Origin: Gallionellaceae bacterium
GTDB lineage: Bacteria > Pseudomonadota > Gammaproteobacteria > Burkholderiales > Gallionellaceae
Assembly (NCBI GenBank): GCA_030823955.1
Contig: JAVBYO010000028.1
Coordinates: forward strand, 1 to 64,000
Direction: 5' to 3'
DNA: 64,000 bases
Below the pieces are notes generated by a model that was not told the origin of the DNA, searched no databases, and saw only the letters and a list, made by a program, of their open reading frames with translations. Positions within the stretch are counted from its first letter, which is position 1. Each line of letters begins with the position of its first letter. This document shows positions 9,083-17,058 of this stretch, piece by piece. The position numbers and the translations under genes were made by a program.

Positions 9083-9844
9083 TTATGGCGCATCCGTCGC
9101 GGCTACGGGGAACAGGGTGGAGTGGATCTGTTGTCGAGCCAGAGCGGTCAGGGCACGCCTGTCGCCGAGTCGTGTATCCAGCGGTGTGAGAGTGGTGAGC
9201 CGGACATGCAGGCGGCGCGCACTCAGAATGTCGCGCAAAGACGAGATGAATGACATCTCGCCGATATAGGCAGGCAGCGTACTGTGTGCACCATGTTCAT
9301 CCAGATAACGAATAGCGAGCGGCTGGATCTTGCCTGCGGCATCGATGGCGGGTTGCAGCAGAGAGGAGTGGAAATGTGCGAGCTGACTACCGTCGGTCGT
9401 GGTGCCTTCCGGGAATACTGCCAGTATCTCCCCGTGCCGCAGCAGTTCGACCATGCGGGCGTTGATCCGGGCGGCCGCGCGGGCTTTGCCGCGTTCGATG
9501 AACAGCGTCTCCGCGCGTGCGCATAACCAGCCCAGCACAGGCCAATGACGCACCTCGGCCTTGGCGACGAAACGCATCGGTACCACGGCGTTGAGTACAA
9601 AGACATCTAGCCACGAGATATGGTTGCTGACGATCAGTACATTGTGCGGTGTATGCAACTGATCGTCTTGGGCGAGTTCGATGTGCACGTTCAGGATTTG
9701 CAGCAGTTTGGCCGACCAGCTTTGCAGGATGCGCCGCTTGGCCATATGAGACAGGCGCGGGTAAATCAGCGCAAGAAGCAGTCCGTGCAACAGATGCAGC
9801 AGGAAACGCAGAGCACGTAGCGCGGTGTTCGGTACGCTAAACAT
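9083..9844 (-). CDS. PlsC-domain acyltransferase, OlsA-like
   Basis: A 253-residue 1-acyl-glycerol-3-phosphate acyltransferase family protein. An N-terminal hydrophobic anchor (residues 10-30) is followed by the catalytic NHISWLD (H-x4-D) and the acceptor-binding FPEGTTTDG. It adds a fatty acid to a lysolipid. The OlsB-like gene 89 bases downstream suggests it completes ornithine lipid as OlsA. A housekeeping PlsC role in phosphatidic acid synthesis is the alternative. No good ribosome site precedes the ATG. phoU ends 56 bases upstream on the same strand. Confidence 0.75.
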   Translation of the reverse strand: MFSVPNTALRALRFLLHLLHGLLLALIYPRLSHMAKRRILQSWSAKLLQILNVHIELAQDDQLHTPHNVLIVSNHISWLDVFVLNAVVPMRFVAKAEVRHWPVLGWLCARAETLFIERGKARAAARINARMVELLRHGEILAVFPEGTTTDGSQLAHFHSSLLQPAIDAAGKIQPLAIRYLDEHGAHSTLPAYIGEMSFISSLRDILSARRLHVRLTTLTPLDTRLGDRRALTALARQQIHSTLFPVAATDAP

Positions 9845-9900
9845 CGGCTAGCGTTCGCGGTAGCAGGGATAGGGACATGTCGCAATGGGGCCGGAGCGCC

Positions 9901-10584
9901 TCACTCCGGGGTGTAATTGCGGACTTCACGTCCTTCCAGCATATACACGACATATTCCGAGATGTTCTTGGCATGGTTGGCGATGCGCTCGATAGAGCGG
10001 ATGATGAAGGCCACATGCAGGGTGGTGGAAAGCTCACTGGTGTCTTCCATCATGTAGGCGATCAGATGACGCAGGATGGAGCGAAACTCTTCTTCGACCA
10101 GTGTGTCTTTGTGTCCTATTTTGCGCGCGGCCGCACTGTCCATCGCGTCGAATGCTGCCATGGCCCCCCCCAGCATGTCGAAGGCGATGCCGCCCTGATA
10201 TTCGATCTGCAATTGGCGCGGCAGCGGCGCAGTGGTCTTTTGCGCGATGGTCTTGGACATGTGCGCGATGTTCTCGGCTTCGTCGCCGATACGCTCCAGA
10301 TCGTTGACGGTCTTGATGACGGCGGAGACCAGACGCAGGTCGTTCGCCGTGGGCTGGCGGCGTGCCAGTATGTCGACACATAATTCATTGATCTCGACTT
10401 CCAGAGCGTTGACGACATGCCCCGCGTCGATGACACGATCTATCGACATCAGATCGCGCGTGACAAGTGAGTCGATGGCCTGACGGAACTGGCCGGAGAC
10501 GATCGTCCCCATCTGTTGCATACGGATGCACACGGCGCTGAGTTCGGCATCGTACCGGGTTGAGGTATGCGTTGGATATTTCAT
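9901..10584 (-). CDS. phoU: phosphate uptake regulator PhoU
   Basis: A 227-residue PhoU built of two PhoU repeats. Each repeat carries the metal-binding E/D helix: VIKTVNDLERIGDEAENIAHM in the first half and IIRSIERIANHAKNISEYV in the second. It lowers Pho regulon activity via PhoR and the Pst transporter when phosphate is plentiful. It is normally next to pstSCAB or phoBR, but here it stands alone upstream of two lipid acyltransferase genes. That link suggests phosphate-dependent lipid changes. I found no convincing Pho box nearby. Confidence 0.92.
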   Translation of the reverse strand: MKYPTHTSTRYDAELSAVCIRMQQMGTIVSGQFRQAIDSLVTRDLMSIDRVIDAGHVVNALEVEINELCVDILARRQPTANDLRLVSAVIKTVNDLERIGDEAENIAHMSKTIAQKTTAPLPRQLQIEYQGGIAFDMLGGAMAAFDAMDSAAARKIGHKDTLVEEEFRSILRHLIAYMMEDTSELSTTLHVAFIIRSIERIANHAKNISEYVVYMLEGREVRNYTPE

Positions 10585-10647
10585 CGGCAGGATAAGGCAA
10601 ACGATCAGGGTGGCCGGATACGATACCTGTGCAATATGACAAACAGG

Positions 10648-13125
10648 TTACGCGACGAGCCGTGCGGTGAGACGCGGCCCGAACAGACCGGAGCGTTCCA
10701 ACGGGTCGCCAGTCAGCAGTTTGGCGCATTCGGAGGGAGGCAGCGGTTTGCTGAAGAAATAGCCCTGCACCAGATCGCATCTGGCGGTATGCATGAAGTC
10801 AAGCTGCTGCTGTGTCTCCACACCTTCTGCCACGACCTCCAGACCGAGAGCATGTGCCACCGCGATGATGGTTCTGGCGATCTCGCCATTGTCCGAATCG
10901 GTGCCGATGTCGGTGACGAAAGAGCGGTCGATCTTGAGGATATCGAGCGGGAAACGTTTCAGATAACTCAGCGATGAATAACCCGTGCCGAAGTCGTCGA
11001 TGGACAGGCGCACGCCCATTCTTTTCAGCTCGCACAACGTCCTGATCGTGTTCTCGACATCGTGCATCAGCATGCTTTCGGTCAGCTCCAGTTCGAGATA
11101 GGCGGGGTCCATATCGTTCAGTGCCAGCACATGGGCGACTTTGCCGGCCAGATCGCCGTGCAGGAACTGGAGTGCGGATAGATTGACGGCGATACGGATA
11201 GGGGGAAGACCGTCTTCCAGCCATGTCCGGTGCTGGCGACAGGCGCTTTGCAGCACCCAGTCACCGATCGGTCCGATCAGGCCGCTGCTTTCCGCGGCGG
11301 GAATGAATTCCACCGGGGGGATGTTGCCTTTCTCCGGGTGAGCCCAGCGCAGCAGTGCTTCGACCGCGATGACGACATTGCTGCGTATGTCCACCTGGGG
11401 TTGATAATGCAGATGGAACGCTTCCTGTTCCAGTGCATGACGCAGATCGCCCTCCAGTGTGAGTTTCTGCATCGCCTGGAAATTCATGTCCGCACAGAAG
11501 AACTGGTAATTGCCGCGGCCGATGTCTTCTTTGGCGCGGTGCATGGCCGCGTCTGCGTTCTTCAGCAGATCGTCCGCTGTGTCGCCGTCGTTCGGATAAA
11601 CCGAGATGCCGATGCTGGCGGAAAGAAAGATGTCCTGCCCGCTGACCGGGAACGGCTGCTGCAATGACTGCATGACCTTCCTGACGATAGAAGTCGCATC
11701 CTGGCTGTTCTGGATGTTGTGTACCAGAATGAGGAACTCGTCACCGCCCACTCTGGAAACGGTGTCGATCTCGTACATCACCCTGCCCATGCGCGAGCTG
11801 ACCTCCAGCAGGAGCTGGTCGCCGACAGTATGTCCAAAGCACTGGTTGATGGTTTTGAACTGATCGATCCCAAAATGGATCACCGCCAGGCATTGGCCGC
11901 TCTCCCTTTGCGCCAATACAAAAGCCTGCTGCAGACGATCCCGGAACAACGTCCTGTTGGGCAGTCCGGTCAGTGTGTCATGGTGCAGGGCGAAGGTTGC
12001 GAGTGATTCGCTGTGGCGTAGCGCGGAGATGTCGGTTGCGGCGCAAGTGATCCCGCCGATGATGCCATCATCGTCGAACAGGGGTTCGACCGAGATGTCG
12101 TAGAAATACAGATGCCCATCGCGCTGTATCTTTATCTCGCCCCGATTCTCTACGCCGTCCATCAGCGCTCTATTTTTCAGCTCGCTCAACTGTGCGGCAT
12201 CTTCCGGCAGGAACAATTCGTGGTCACATTTCCCCAGCATCTGTGCCTCATGCAGCCCAGCCAGCGGATTGTAGACCCAGGTATAACGCAGTTCGCTATC
12301 CTGGCTGGAAACCGAGATAGGCGAATTACTCAGCGCCATGCGGAATCGTTTTTCGCTCTTCAGCAGCGCGCTCTCCATCTGTTTGTTCTGTAACTTGCTC
12401 TCGGTGACATCGGCGATCATCAGCATCACACCGCTGATCGCATCGGTTGGATTGTGCAGCGGTGTCGCCCACACATTGAATACTTTGGCCAAACCATAAA
12501 GTCCGAACGAGCCGGAGATCTCTTTTTTGAACACACTGTCGCCGGCCGAGACCTGTTCGTAGAGGTCCTCCAGCGGCGAATCATTGAAAGGAAAAGAATG
12601 GCCGCGCATCTCGGTTTCGTTCCAGCCGAAGATGTCTTCCGCCATCCTGTTCCACAAGTTCACACATCCGGCCATGTCCAAGACGATGATCGCCAGCGGT
12701 GACGCATTAATCATCGTTTTCAGACTGGCACTGGTTTTTTGCAACGACGACCTGATTTTGCCGCGTTCTGTGGCTGAGCGCAGGAACACAAGTTTGGCGG
12801 GTTTGCCTGACCATTCGATCTTGCGACTGCGCATCTCCACCGTGCTCACTTTGCTGTTGCTGGCGATTTCGATCTCGGCGACTTCGTTTTCGATCGGGTC
12901 GAAAGCAAAGATCTCGCCTTCCAGTTTCTTGGCCTTTTTAAAATGAAACATCTCGGCAGCCGTTTTGTTGGCAAAGCAGATAATGCCGTCGTCATCCACC
13001 ACGAGTAAGCCATCGGCGTTGTTGTCCACCATCTCGGTGTACAACAGTTGATTGGCCAGCAACTCGTCGGTCTGCTGTTTGAGGGCTTCCAATAACGCGA
13101 GGATCTCGCTGTTGCGTTTACTCAT
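10648..13125 (-). CDS. PAS-GGDEF-EAL c-di-GMP signalling protein
   Basis: An 825-residue cytoplasmic protein with a short N-terminal coiled coil, three PAS-like sensor domains (about 20-130, 135-260, 265-375), a GGDEF domain (about 385-545) and a C-terminal EAL domain (about 560-810). GGDEF is intact (RVGGDEFLIL, near 461), but the I-site arginine is replaced (YEID), so feedback inhibition is probably lost. EAL is intact: VEALLRW near 587 and DDFGTGYSSLSYLKRF near 713. It could both make and break c-di-GMP. It starts 8 bases after the receiver-phosphatase gene, in the same operon. Confidence 0.92.
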   Translation of the reverse strand: MSKRNSEILALLEALKQQTDELLANQLLYTEMVDNNADGLLVVDDDGIICFANKTAAEMFHFKKAKKLEGEIFAFDPIENEVAEIEIASNSKVSTVEMRSRKIEWSGKPAKLVFLRSATERGKIRSSLQKTSASLKTMINASPLAIIVLDMAGCVNLWNRMAEDIFGWNETEMRGHSFPFNDSPLEDLYEQVSAGDSVFKKEISGSFGLYGLAKVFNVWATPLHNPTDAISGVMLMIADVTESKLQNKQMESALLKSEKRFRMALSNSPISVSSQDSELRYTWVYNPLAGLHEAQMLGKCDHELFLPEDAAQLSELKNRALMDGVENRGEIKIQRDGHLYFYDISVEPLFDDDGIIGGITCAATDISALRHSESLATFALHHDTLTGLPNRTLFRDRLQQAFVLAQRESGQCLAVIHFGIDQFKTINQCFGHTVGDQLLLEVSSRMGRVMYEIDTVSRVGGDEFLILVHNIQNSQDATSIVRKVMQSLQQPFPVSGQDIFLSASIGISVYPNDGDTADDLLKNADAAMHRAKEDIGRGNYQFFCADMNFQAMQKLTLEGDLRHALEQEAFHLHYQPQVDIRSNVVIAVEALLRWAHPEKGNIPPVEFIPAAESSGLIGPIGDWVLQSACRQHRTWLEDGLPPIRIAVNLSALQFLHGDLAGKVAHVLALNDMDPAYLELELTESMLMHDVENTIRTLCELKRMGVRLSIDDFGTGYSSLSYLKRFPLDILKIDRSFVTDIGTDSDNGEIARTIIAVAHALGLEVVAEGVETQQQLDFMHTARCDLVQGYFFSKPLPPSECAKLLTGDPLERSGLFGPRLTARLVA

Positions 13126-13133
13126 GGCCGGGC

Positions 13134-14249
13134 CTAATTGATGTTGATAACCGCAAGCGAGACATCGTCATGCGGTTCGAGTCCCTCAAGGAAATGCAGG
13201 GCGCTTGATTTGACCCGATTGAACGGGCAGCTATCCTTCGAGTTCCGGGTAAGAGCCTGTGCCAAACGCTCTTCCCCGTAACATTCGCCAACTGCGTTTT
13301 GCGCCTCGATCAGTCCGTCGCTGCACAGGACGACGGAGTGGATGCCGGACAATTCGACCGAGCCGGTTGCCAGGGCGAACTCGGCGGGATCGACGATGCC
13401 CAGCGGTAGATGTGCCGATTCAAAGTTGCCGGCGATCTTGTGCTGGCGGTCCACAAGCAGGATAGGGGGCAGGCCGCCGTTCCAGAACTCCAGCCTGGAA
13501 TAGTCGGCCTCCAGGCGCATGAACACGGCAGCGCAGAATTTTCCTGTTGGCATGATGTCGTACAACTTGTGGTTGATCGCGGCGATGATCTCCTCCAGGG
13601 GCTCCCCGTTGCGGGTCATGGCAAAAAAGATGTCCGAGACCGGCAAAGCACCCATCGCTGCCGCCAGCCCGTGCCCGGTGAAATCCCCCAGGAATACATG
13701 CAGATGATGCTCTGGAGTACGTTCAAAGATGAACAGGTCGCCGCAGAAGTGTCCCGCCGACAATCCCCAGAAGTGCAGGAAATCGACCTCTTGGGGCTGG
13801 CGCTTGGTGATGGAGTCGAACATGTGTTTGGCGAGCCTGATCTCCTGCTCCGCATGGCGGTGGCTGGCATCCAGACGATGGTATAACTCGCTGATATGCA
13901 GCAGCAACTTTACCTTGGCTTTGATGATATGCGGGAGCAGCGGGAGTTCGATGAAATCGTCCGCGCCGCAGTCCGAAAAACGCGCCCACGCGGTTGTGCC
14001 CTGTGTCGGCATCAGCAGAACGACAGGTTTGTGTTTGTTCTTGTCGTTATGTTTGATCTGCCGACAGCATTCGTAGCCGCTGATGCCGGTCAGTTCTGCA
14101 TCCATGATCACCATGTCGGGTTTTTCCTGCATCGCGGTCAGTACGGCCTGACCATCGTGTGCCGTGCAGGGATCGTGTCCCTCGGCAAGCAGGACGGCGC
14201 GGACCATATCGAGGTCGGTGGCATCGGTTAAGGCTAGTAATATTTTCAT
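13134..14249 (-). CDS. receiver-PP2C (SpoIIE/RsbU-type) phosphatase
   Basis: A 371-residue response regulator with an N-terminal receiver (1-125), a linker helix and a C-terminal PP2C serine phosphatase (about 150-371). The phosphatase keeps GDFTGHGLAAAMGA, LCSDGLIEAQN and HDDVSLAVI. Asp50 (VIMDAEL) is the likely phosphoacceptor. The conserved receiver Lys-Pro is missing (ELPLLP) and the acidic pair is reduced to one Asp, so the receiver may be degenerate. Family role: dephosphorylating a STAS antagonist in a partner switch. The STAS gene lies 51 bases upstream. No HATPase anti-sigma kinase domain is fused, unlike HsbR. Confidence 0.88.
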   Translation of the reverse strand: MKILLALTDATDLDMVRAVLLAEGHDPCTAHDGQAVLTAMQEKPDMVIMDAELTGISGYECCRQIKHNDKNKHKPVVLLMPTQGTTAWARFSDCGADDFIELPLLPHIIKAKVKLLLHISELYHRLDASHRHAEQEIRLAKHMFDSITKRQPQEVDFLHFWGLSAGHFCGDLFIFERTPEHHLHVFLGDFTGHGLAAAMGALPVSDIFFAMTRNGEPLEEIIAAINHKLYDIMPTGKFCAAVFMRLEADYSRLEFWNGGLPPILLVDRQHKIAGNFESAHLPLGIVDPAEFALATGSVELSGIHSVVLCSDGLIEAQNAVGECYGEERLAQALTRNSKDSCPFNRVKSSALHFLEGLEPHDDVSLAVININ

Positions 14250-14300
14250 GGTGTCCCCGCGGGTGATGTCCGGTCTGTTCGTGCCGTCGAATGCACAGGC

Positions 14301-14630
14301 TCAGTGAATGTGGAACAGTTCTTTGAAGCCTGCGATCTCGAAGGTGCGCGCGGCGATGGTGCTGGGTTGCGACAGGGTCAGCGACTTGCTGCAATCCAGC
14401 ACCCGGTCACGCAGAACCAGCAACATCCCCAGTGCCGAACTATCCAGATATCGCACCCCGGCGAGATCGATGGCGATACGGGTGATTTCGGGATCTGCGA
14501 GTTGGTTCATGTAGGCGGACTTGAATTCGCGATGGGCATCGAATACGAATTGCCCGTTCAAATGGATCGTCGCGGTATCCCCCAGACGGGTGAGATGGAT
14601 ATGCAGTTTGGTGTTTGTCGCAGTGTTCAT
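14301..14630 (-). CDS. STAS-domain anti-sigma factor antagonist
   Basis: A 109-residue single STAS domain of the SpoIIAA/RsbV type. The phosphorylation loop is YLDSSALGMLL, with Ser64/Ser65 as the target. GGGGA precedes the ATG. It is the first gene of a tight operon with the receiver-phosphatase and the PAS-GGDEF-EAL protein. It is therefore the likely substrate of the phosphatase. The kinase or anti-sigma factor that would complete the switch is not in the window. Confidence 0.88.
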   Translation of the reverse strand: MNTATNTKLHIHLTRLGDTATIHLNGQFVFDAHREFKSAYMNQLADPEITRIAIDLAGVRYLDSSALGMLLVLRDRVLDCSKSLTLSQPSTIAARTFEIAGFKELFHIH

Positions 14631-14838
14631 CGCTTTTCCCCAGGATGCGGTTTCGAGTCGTCACGGCGTTAAACCGGCGGCGAGTCGTATCAGGGAGCGG
14701 ATACTGCGGGATGTCTGTGACAGCAATGTGAAGCCGAATATCTATATCCCGGCAGTAACAATTCTGTAAGACGGTGTGCCGCCGCAACAGGTGCGCGCGT
14801 GATTGCCAGTATTCAGGGATTACAGGTAGGGAACGGGC

Positions 14839-16749
14839 TTACTTGGCGATCGTGCAATTACGACCGGCGGCTTTGGCGGCATAGAGACGTTCATCCGCCT
14901 GTTGCAGCATCGCGTCGGCGTTCTTCAGGCCGGAGTTGGCGGAGACGCCAATGCTGACGGTAAGATGCAATGTCTTATCCTGTACTTGCAGCGGTTGCGA
15001 CGCGACGTGCAGGCGCAGGCGTTCCGCATAATGGAAACCGGCTTGTTCGTCGGTGTCGATGCAGATCACGAGGAATTCCTCGCCGCCCAGCCGGCAGACG
15101 ATGTCCTGTTTGCGGGCTGTCTGGCGCAGGCTGGCGGCGACCATCTTGAGTGCTTCGTCGCCGAACAGATGGCCGTAGGTGTCGTTGATGGATTTGAAGC
15201 GGTCGATGTCGACCATCATGCAACAGACTGGGCGTCCGCTCCGTGCTGCAACCGCCCATTCTTGTTCTATGCGTTCCATGCCATGGCGGCGGTTGGGCAG
15301 GCCGGTCAGTGCATCGGTCAGCGCCAGTGCCTGCAGGCGTTTGTTGGATTGCGCCAGTTCGTCGGCGAACTGGCGTAACTGCAAACGGTCTTCTTCCTGC
15401 GTTTCCTGCATCTGGATGATGCGTTGCGCGGCACGCAAGCGCGCTGCCAGCACGCGTGGATTGATCGGTTTGGACAGATAGTCATCCACGCCCGCTTCGA
15501 ACGCTTCGACCAGTTTTTCCGTACTTTCCTGGGCGGTCACGATAAAGACGTAGATGCGCTGCCAATCGGGGTTCTTGCGCAGCTCTTTGCAGAATTCGAT
15601 ACCGTCCATCTCGGGCATGATCCAGTCGCTGATGATGAGCTGGGGTGGGCTGGTCTTGACGATCTCCAGCGCCGCGCGCCCGTTGTTGGCTGTGATGACT
15701 TCATGGCCGGCTTTTTCCAGCAGCGCTTTGTAGAGCAGTTGAATGGCACGGTCATCCTCCACCAGCAGGATGCGCAGCTTGTAGGTGGCATTCTGCCCAC
15801 TCGGCAGATCATCCACTCCCAGCAGTTCCGGGGTGATCGAGGCTGAGTTGAGAATCTCTGCAAAGGGCGGGATATCGGGGGCGGCGATGTTCAGCAGCGC
15901 ACCCCATTCGCGCAGCCCTTGGGCGACATGATTCCCGATCTCGATGAGAGTCTCCGTTTCGATACCGACCCGCGTGGCCAGTAACATCAGGCGCGGGATC
16001 TTGCGGTAACGCGCTGCGGGGGCGGCCACGCAGACCTCCGCCAGATGTTCGGAAAAGTGGAACAGTTGCAGTAGGCGCCAGTTGCGCTCGCCCTCTTTGA
16101 GCGGGCTGGCCTCGGGGCGCTCAATGTACAGCGCGACATCCTGAAAGAGCTTCGGCATGCCCCAGTCGGCGAGCATCAATGCGGTGATCTGATTATGGTC
16201 GAGGCCGAAGGCTGCGCCTTCCTGTGCGTTCAAGTCGTCGCTGTCGGTTATGCGCTCCAGTATCTGGCTGTATTCCGGCGGAAACGCCGTTGCCAAAGTC
16301 AGGCGGCCGATCTGCGCCAGCATACCGAGCAGAAACGCCTCGTCCGCGACACCAAGCTGGGTCTTGGTTACGACCTCCTGTGCCGCGAGACCGCCGCAGG
16401 CGGAATGTGCCCAGAACTTCTGATAGTCGAAACTTTTGCATGGGCCGGCACTGAAGTCGGCAACCAGGGACAGACTCAGTGCCAGTTGCCGCACCGACTT
16501 GATCCCCAGCAGCGAAACCGCATCCATGATGGAAGCGATAGGGCGCCCTTCGCGTCGCACCAGCAGATTGGCGGCTTTTATGACCCGTCCGGCCAGTGCC
16601 GGGTCGTTGTTGATGAGACGCGCGATCTGCTGGATCGTGGAGTCCTCTTTGTCGGCGAGCTGGATGATCTGCAAAGACACACCGCGGGGCGAGGGCAGAT
16701 TGCCACGAGCCTTGAATGCTTCGAATTTCTGGTTGACAGATTGAGTCAT
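14839..16749 (-). CDS. HDOD-receiver-GGDEF signalling protein
   Basis: A 636-residue protein with three modules. Residues about 15-215 are an HDOD domain, the catalytically silent relative of HD. Residues about 323-445 are a receiver with LLVEDD, Asp near 373 in ISDWIMPEMDG and the Lys in DDYLSKPINP. After a coiled coil, residues about 475-635 are a diguanylate cyclase with CRLGGEEFLV; RKQD lies five residues upstream, so the I-site is intact. This looks like a phosphorylation-controlled c-di-GMP synthase. The start at 16749 (MTQSVNQK) has GGGGA nearby. The STAS operon begins 208 bases downstream. Confidence 0.9.
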   Translation of the reverse strand: MTQSVNQKFEAFKARGNLPSPRGVSLQIIQLADKEDSTIQQIARLINNDPALAGRVIKAANLLVRREGRPIASIMDAVSLLGIKSVRQLALSLSLVADFSAGPCKSFDYQKFWAHSACGGLAAQEVVTKTQLGVADEAFLLGMLAQIGRLTLATAFPPEYSQILERITDSDDLNAQEGAAFGLDHNQITALMLADWGMPKLFQDVALYIERPEASPLKEGERNWRLLQLFHFSEHLAEVCVAAPAARYRKIPRLMLLATRVGIETETLIEIGNHVAQGLREWGALLNIAAPDIPPFAEILNSASITPELLGVDDLPSGQNATYKLRILLVEDDRAIQLLYKALLEKAGHEVITANNGRAALEIVKTSPPQLIISDWIMPEMDGIEFCKELRKNPDWQRIYVFIVTAQESTEKLVEAFEAGVDDYLSKPINPRVLAARLRAAQRIIQMQETQEEDRLQLRQFADELAQSNKRLQALALTDALTGLPNRRHGMERIEQEWAVAARSGRPVCCMMVDIDRFKSINDTYGHLFGDEALKMVAASLRQTARKQDIVCRLGGEEFLVICIDTDEQAGFHYAERLRLHVASQPLQVQDKTLHLTVSIGVSANSGLKNADAMLQQADERLYAAKAAGRNCTIAK

Positions 16750-16863
16750 GGAATCCCCGCGGTGCATGAGGCTGTTGCCCCTTGCTCATGGGGCGATTGT
16801 TCCATATTTACGGCAGGCTGACAAAGATAATTCGGCGGCGGGAGAAAAGGGTGCCGGCCTTGC

Positions 16864-16892
16864 TTGCACCGCGAAATGAAAGCCGCTATATT
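16864..16892 (+). promoter_or_regulatory. sigma70-type promoter of the leuA transcript
   Basis: TTGCAC (16864-16869), a 17-base spacer and TATATT (16887-16892) form a near-consensus promoter. Transcription would begin about 7 bases on, at 16899-16900, which is the ATG of the small leader ORF. Confidence 0.65.
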
Positions 16893-16899
16893 CCCGCCC

Positions 16900-16983
16900 A
16901 TGCATTTCTCTAAACACATCTCGCAATCGCATTCCACTTTCAGCCTGCTGGCTGCACTTACCCTGCGCCAAGGCGCAAATTAA
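16900..16983 (+). CDS. putative leaderless leader peptide of leuA (27 aa)
   Basis: A short ORF of 27 codons (begins MHFSKHIS, ends LRQGAN) between the promoter and leuA. It contains the leucine cluster LLAALTL near its end. No ribosome binding site precedes the ATG, but the ATG coincides with the predicted transcription start, so it could be read as leaderless mRNA, as shown for trpL of some alphaproteobacteria. Inverted repeats follow: TGCGC/GCGCA within the last codons (16964-16977) and CGGCTC/GAGCCG (17010-17030). Neither has a U-run, so a classical terminator is not evident. The role as a leucine-sensing leader is inference. Confidence 0.4.
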   Translation: MHFSKHISQSHSTFSLLAALTLRQGAN

Positions 16984-17058
16984 ACCTACCCCACACGTAT
17001 CAAAGCAGGCGGCTCGGTTGGTGTGAGCCGTGGATGAACAATTGCGATGGAGCACAAA

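Noticed and set aside
10648-16749. Consideration of the signalling block as a chemotaxis or phage-related island
   Set aside because: Base composition matches the surroundings and no Che or phage genes are present.
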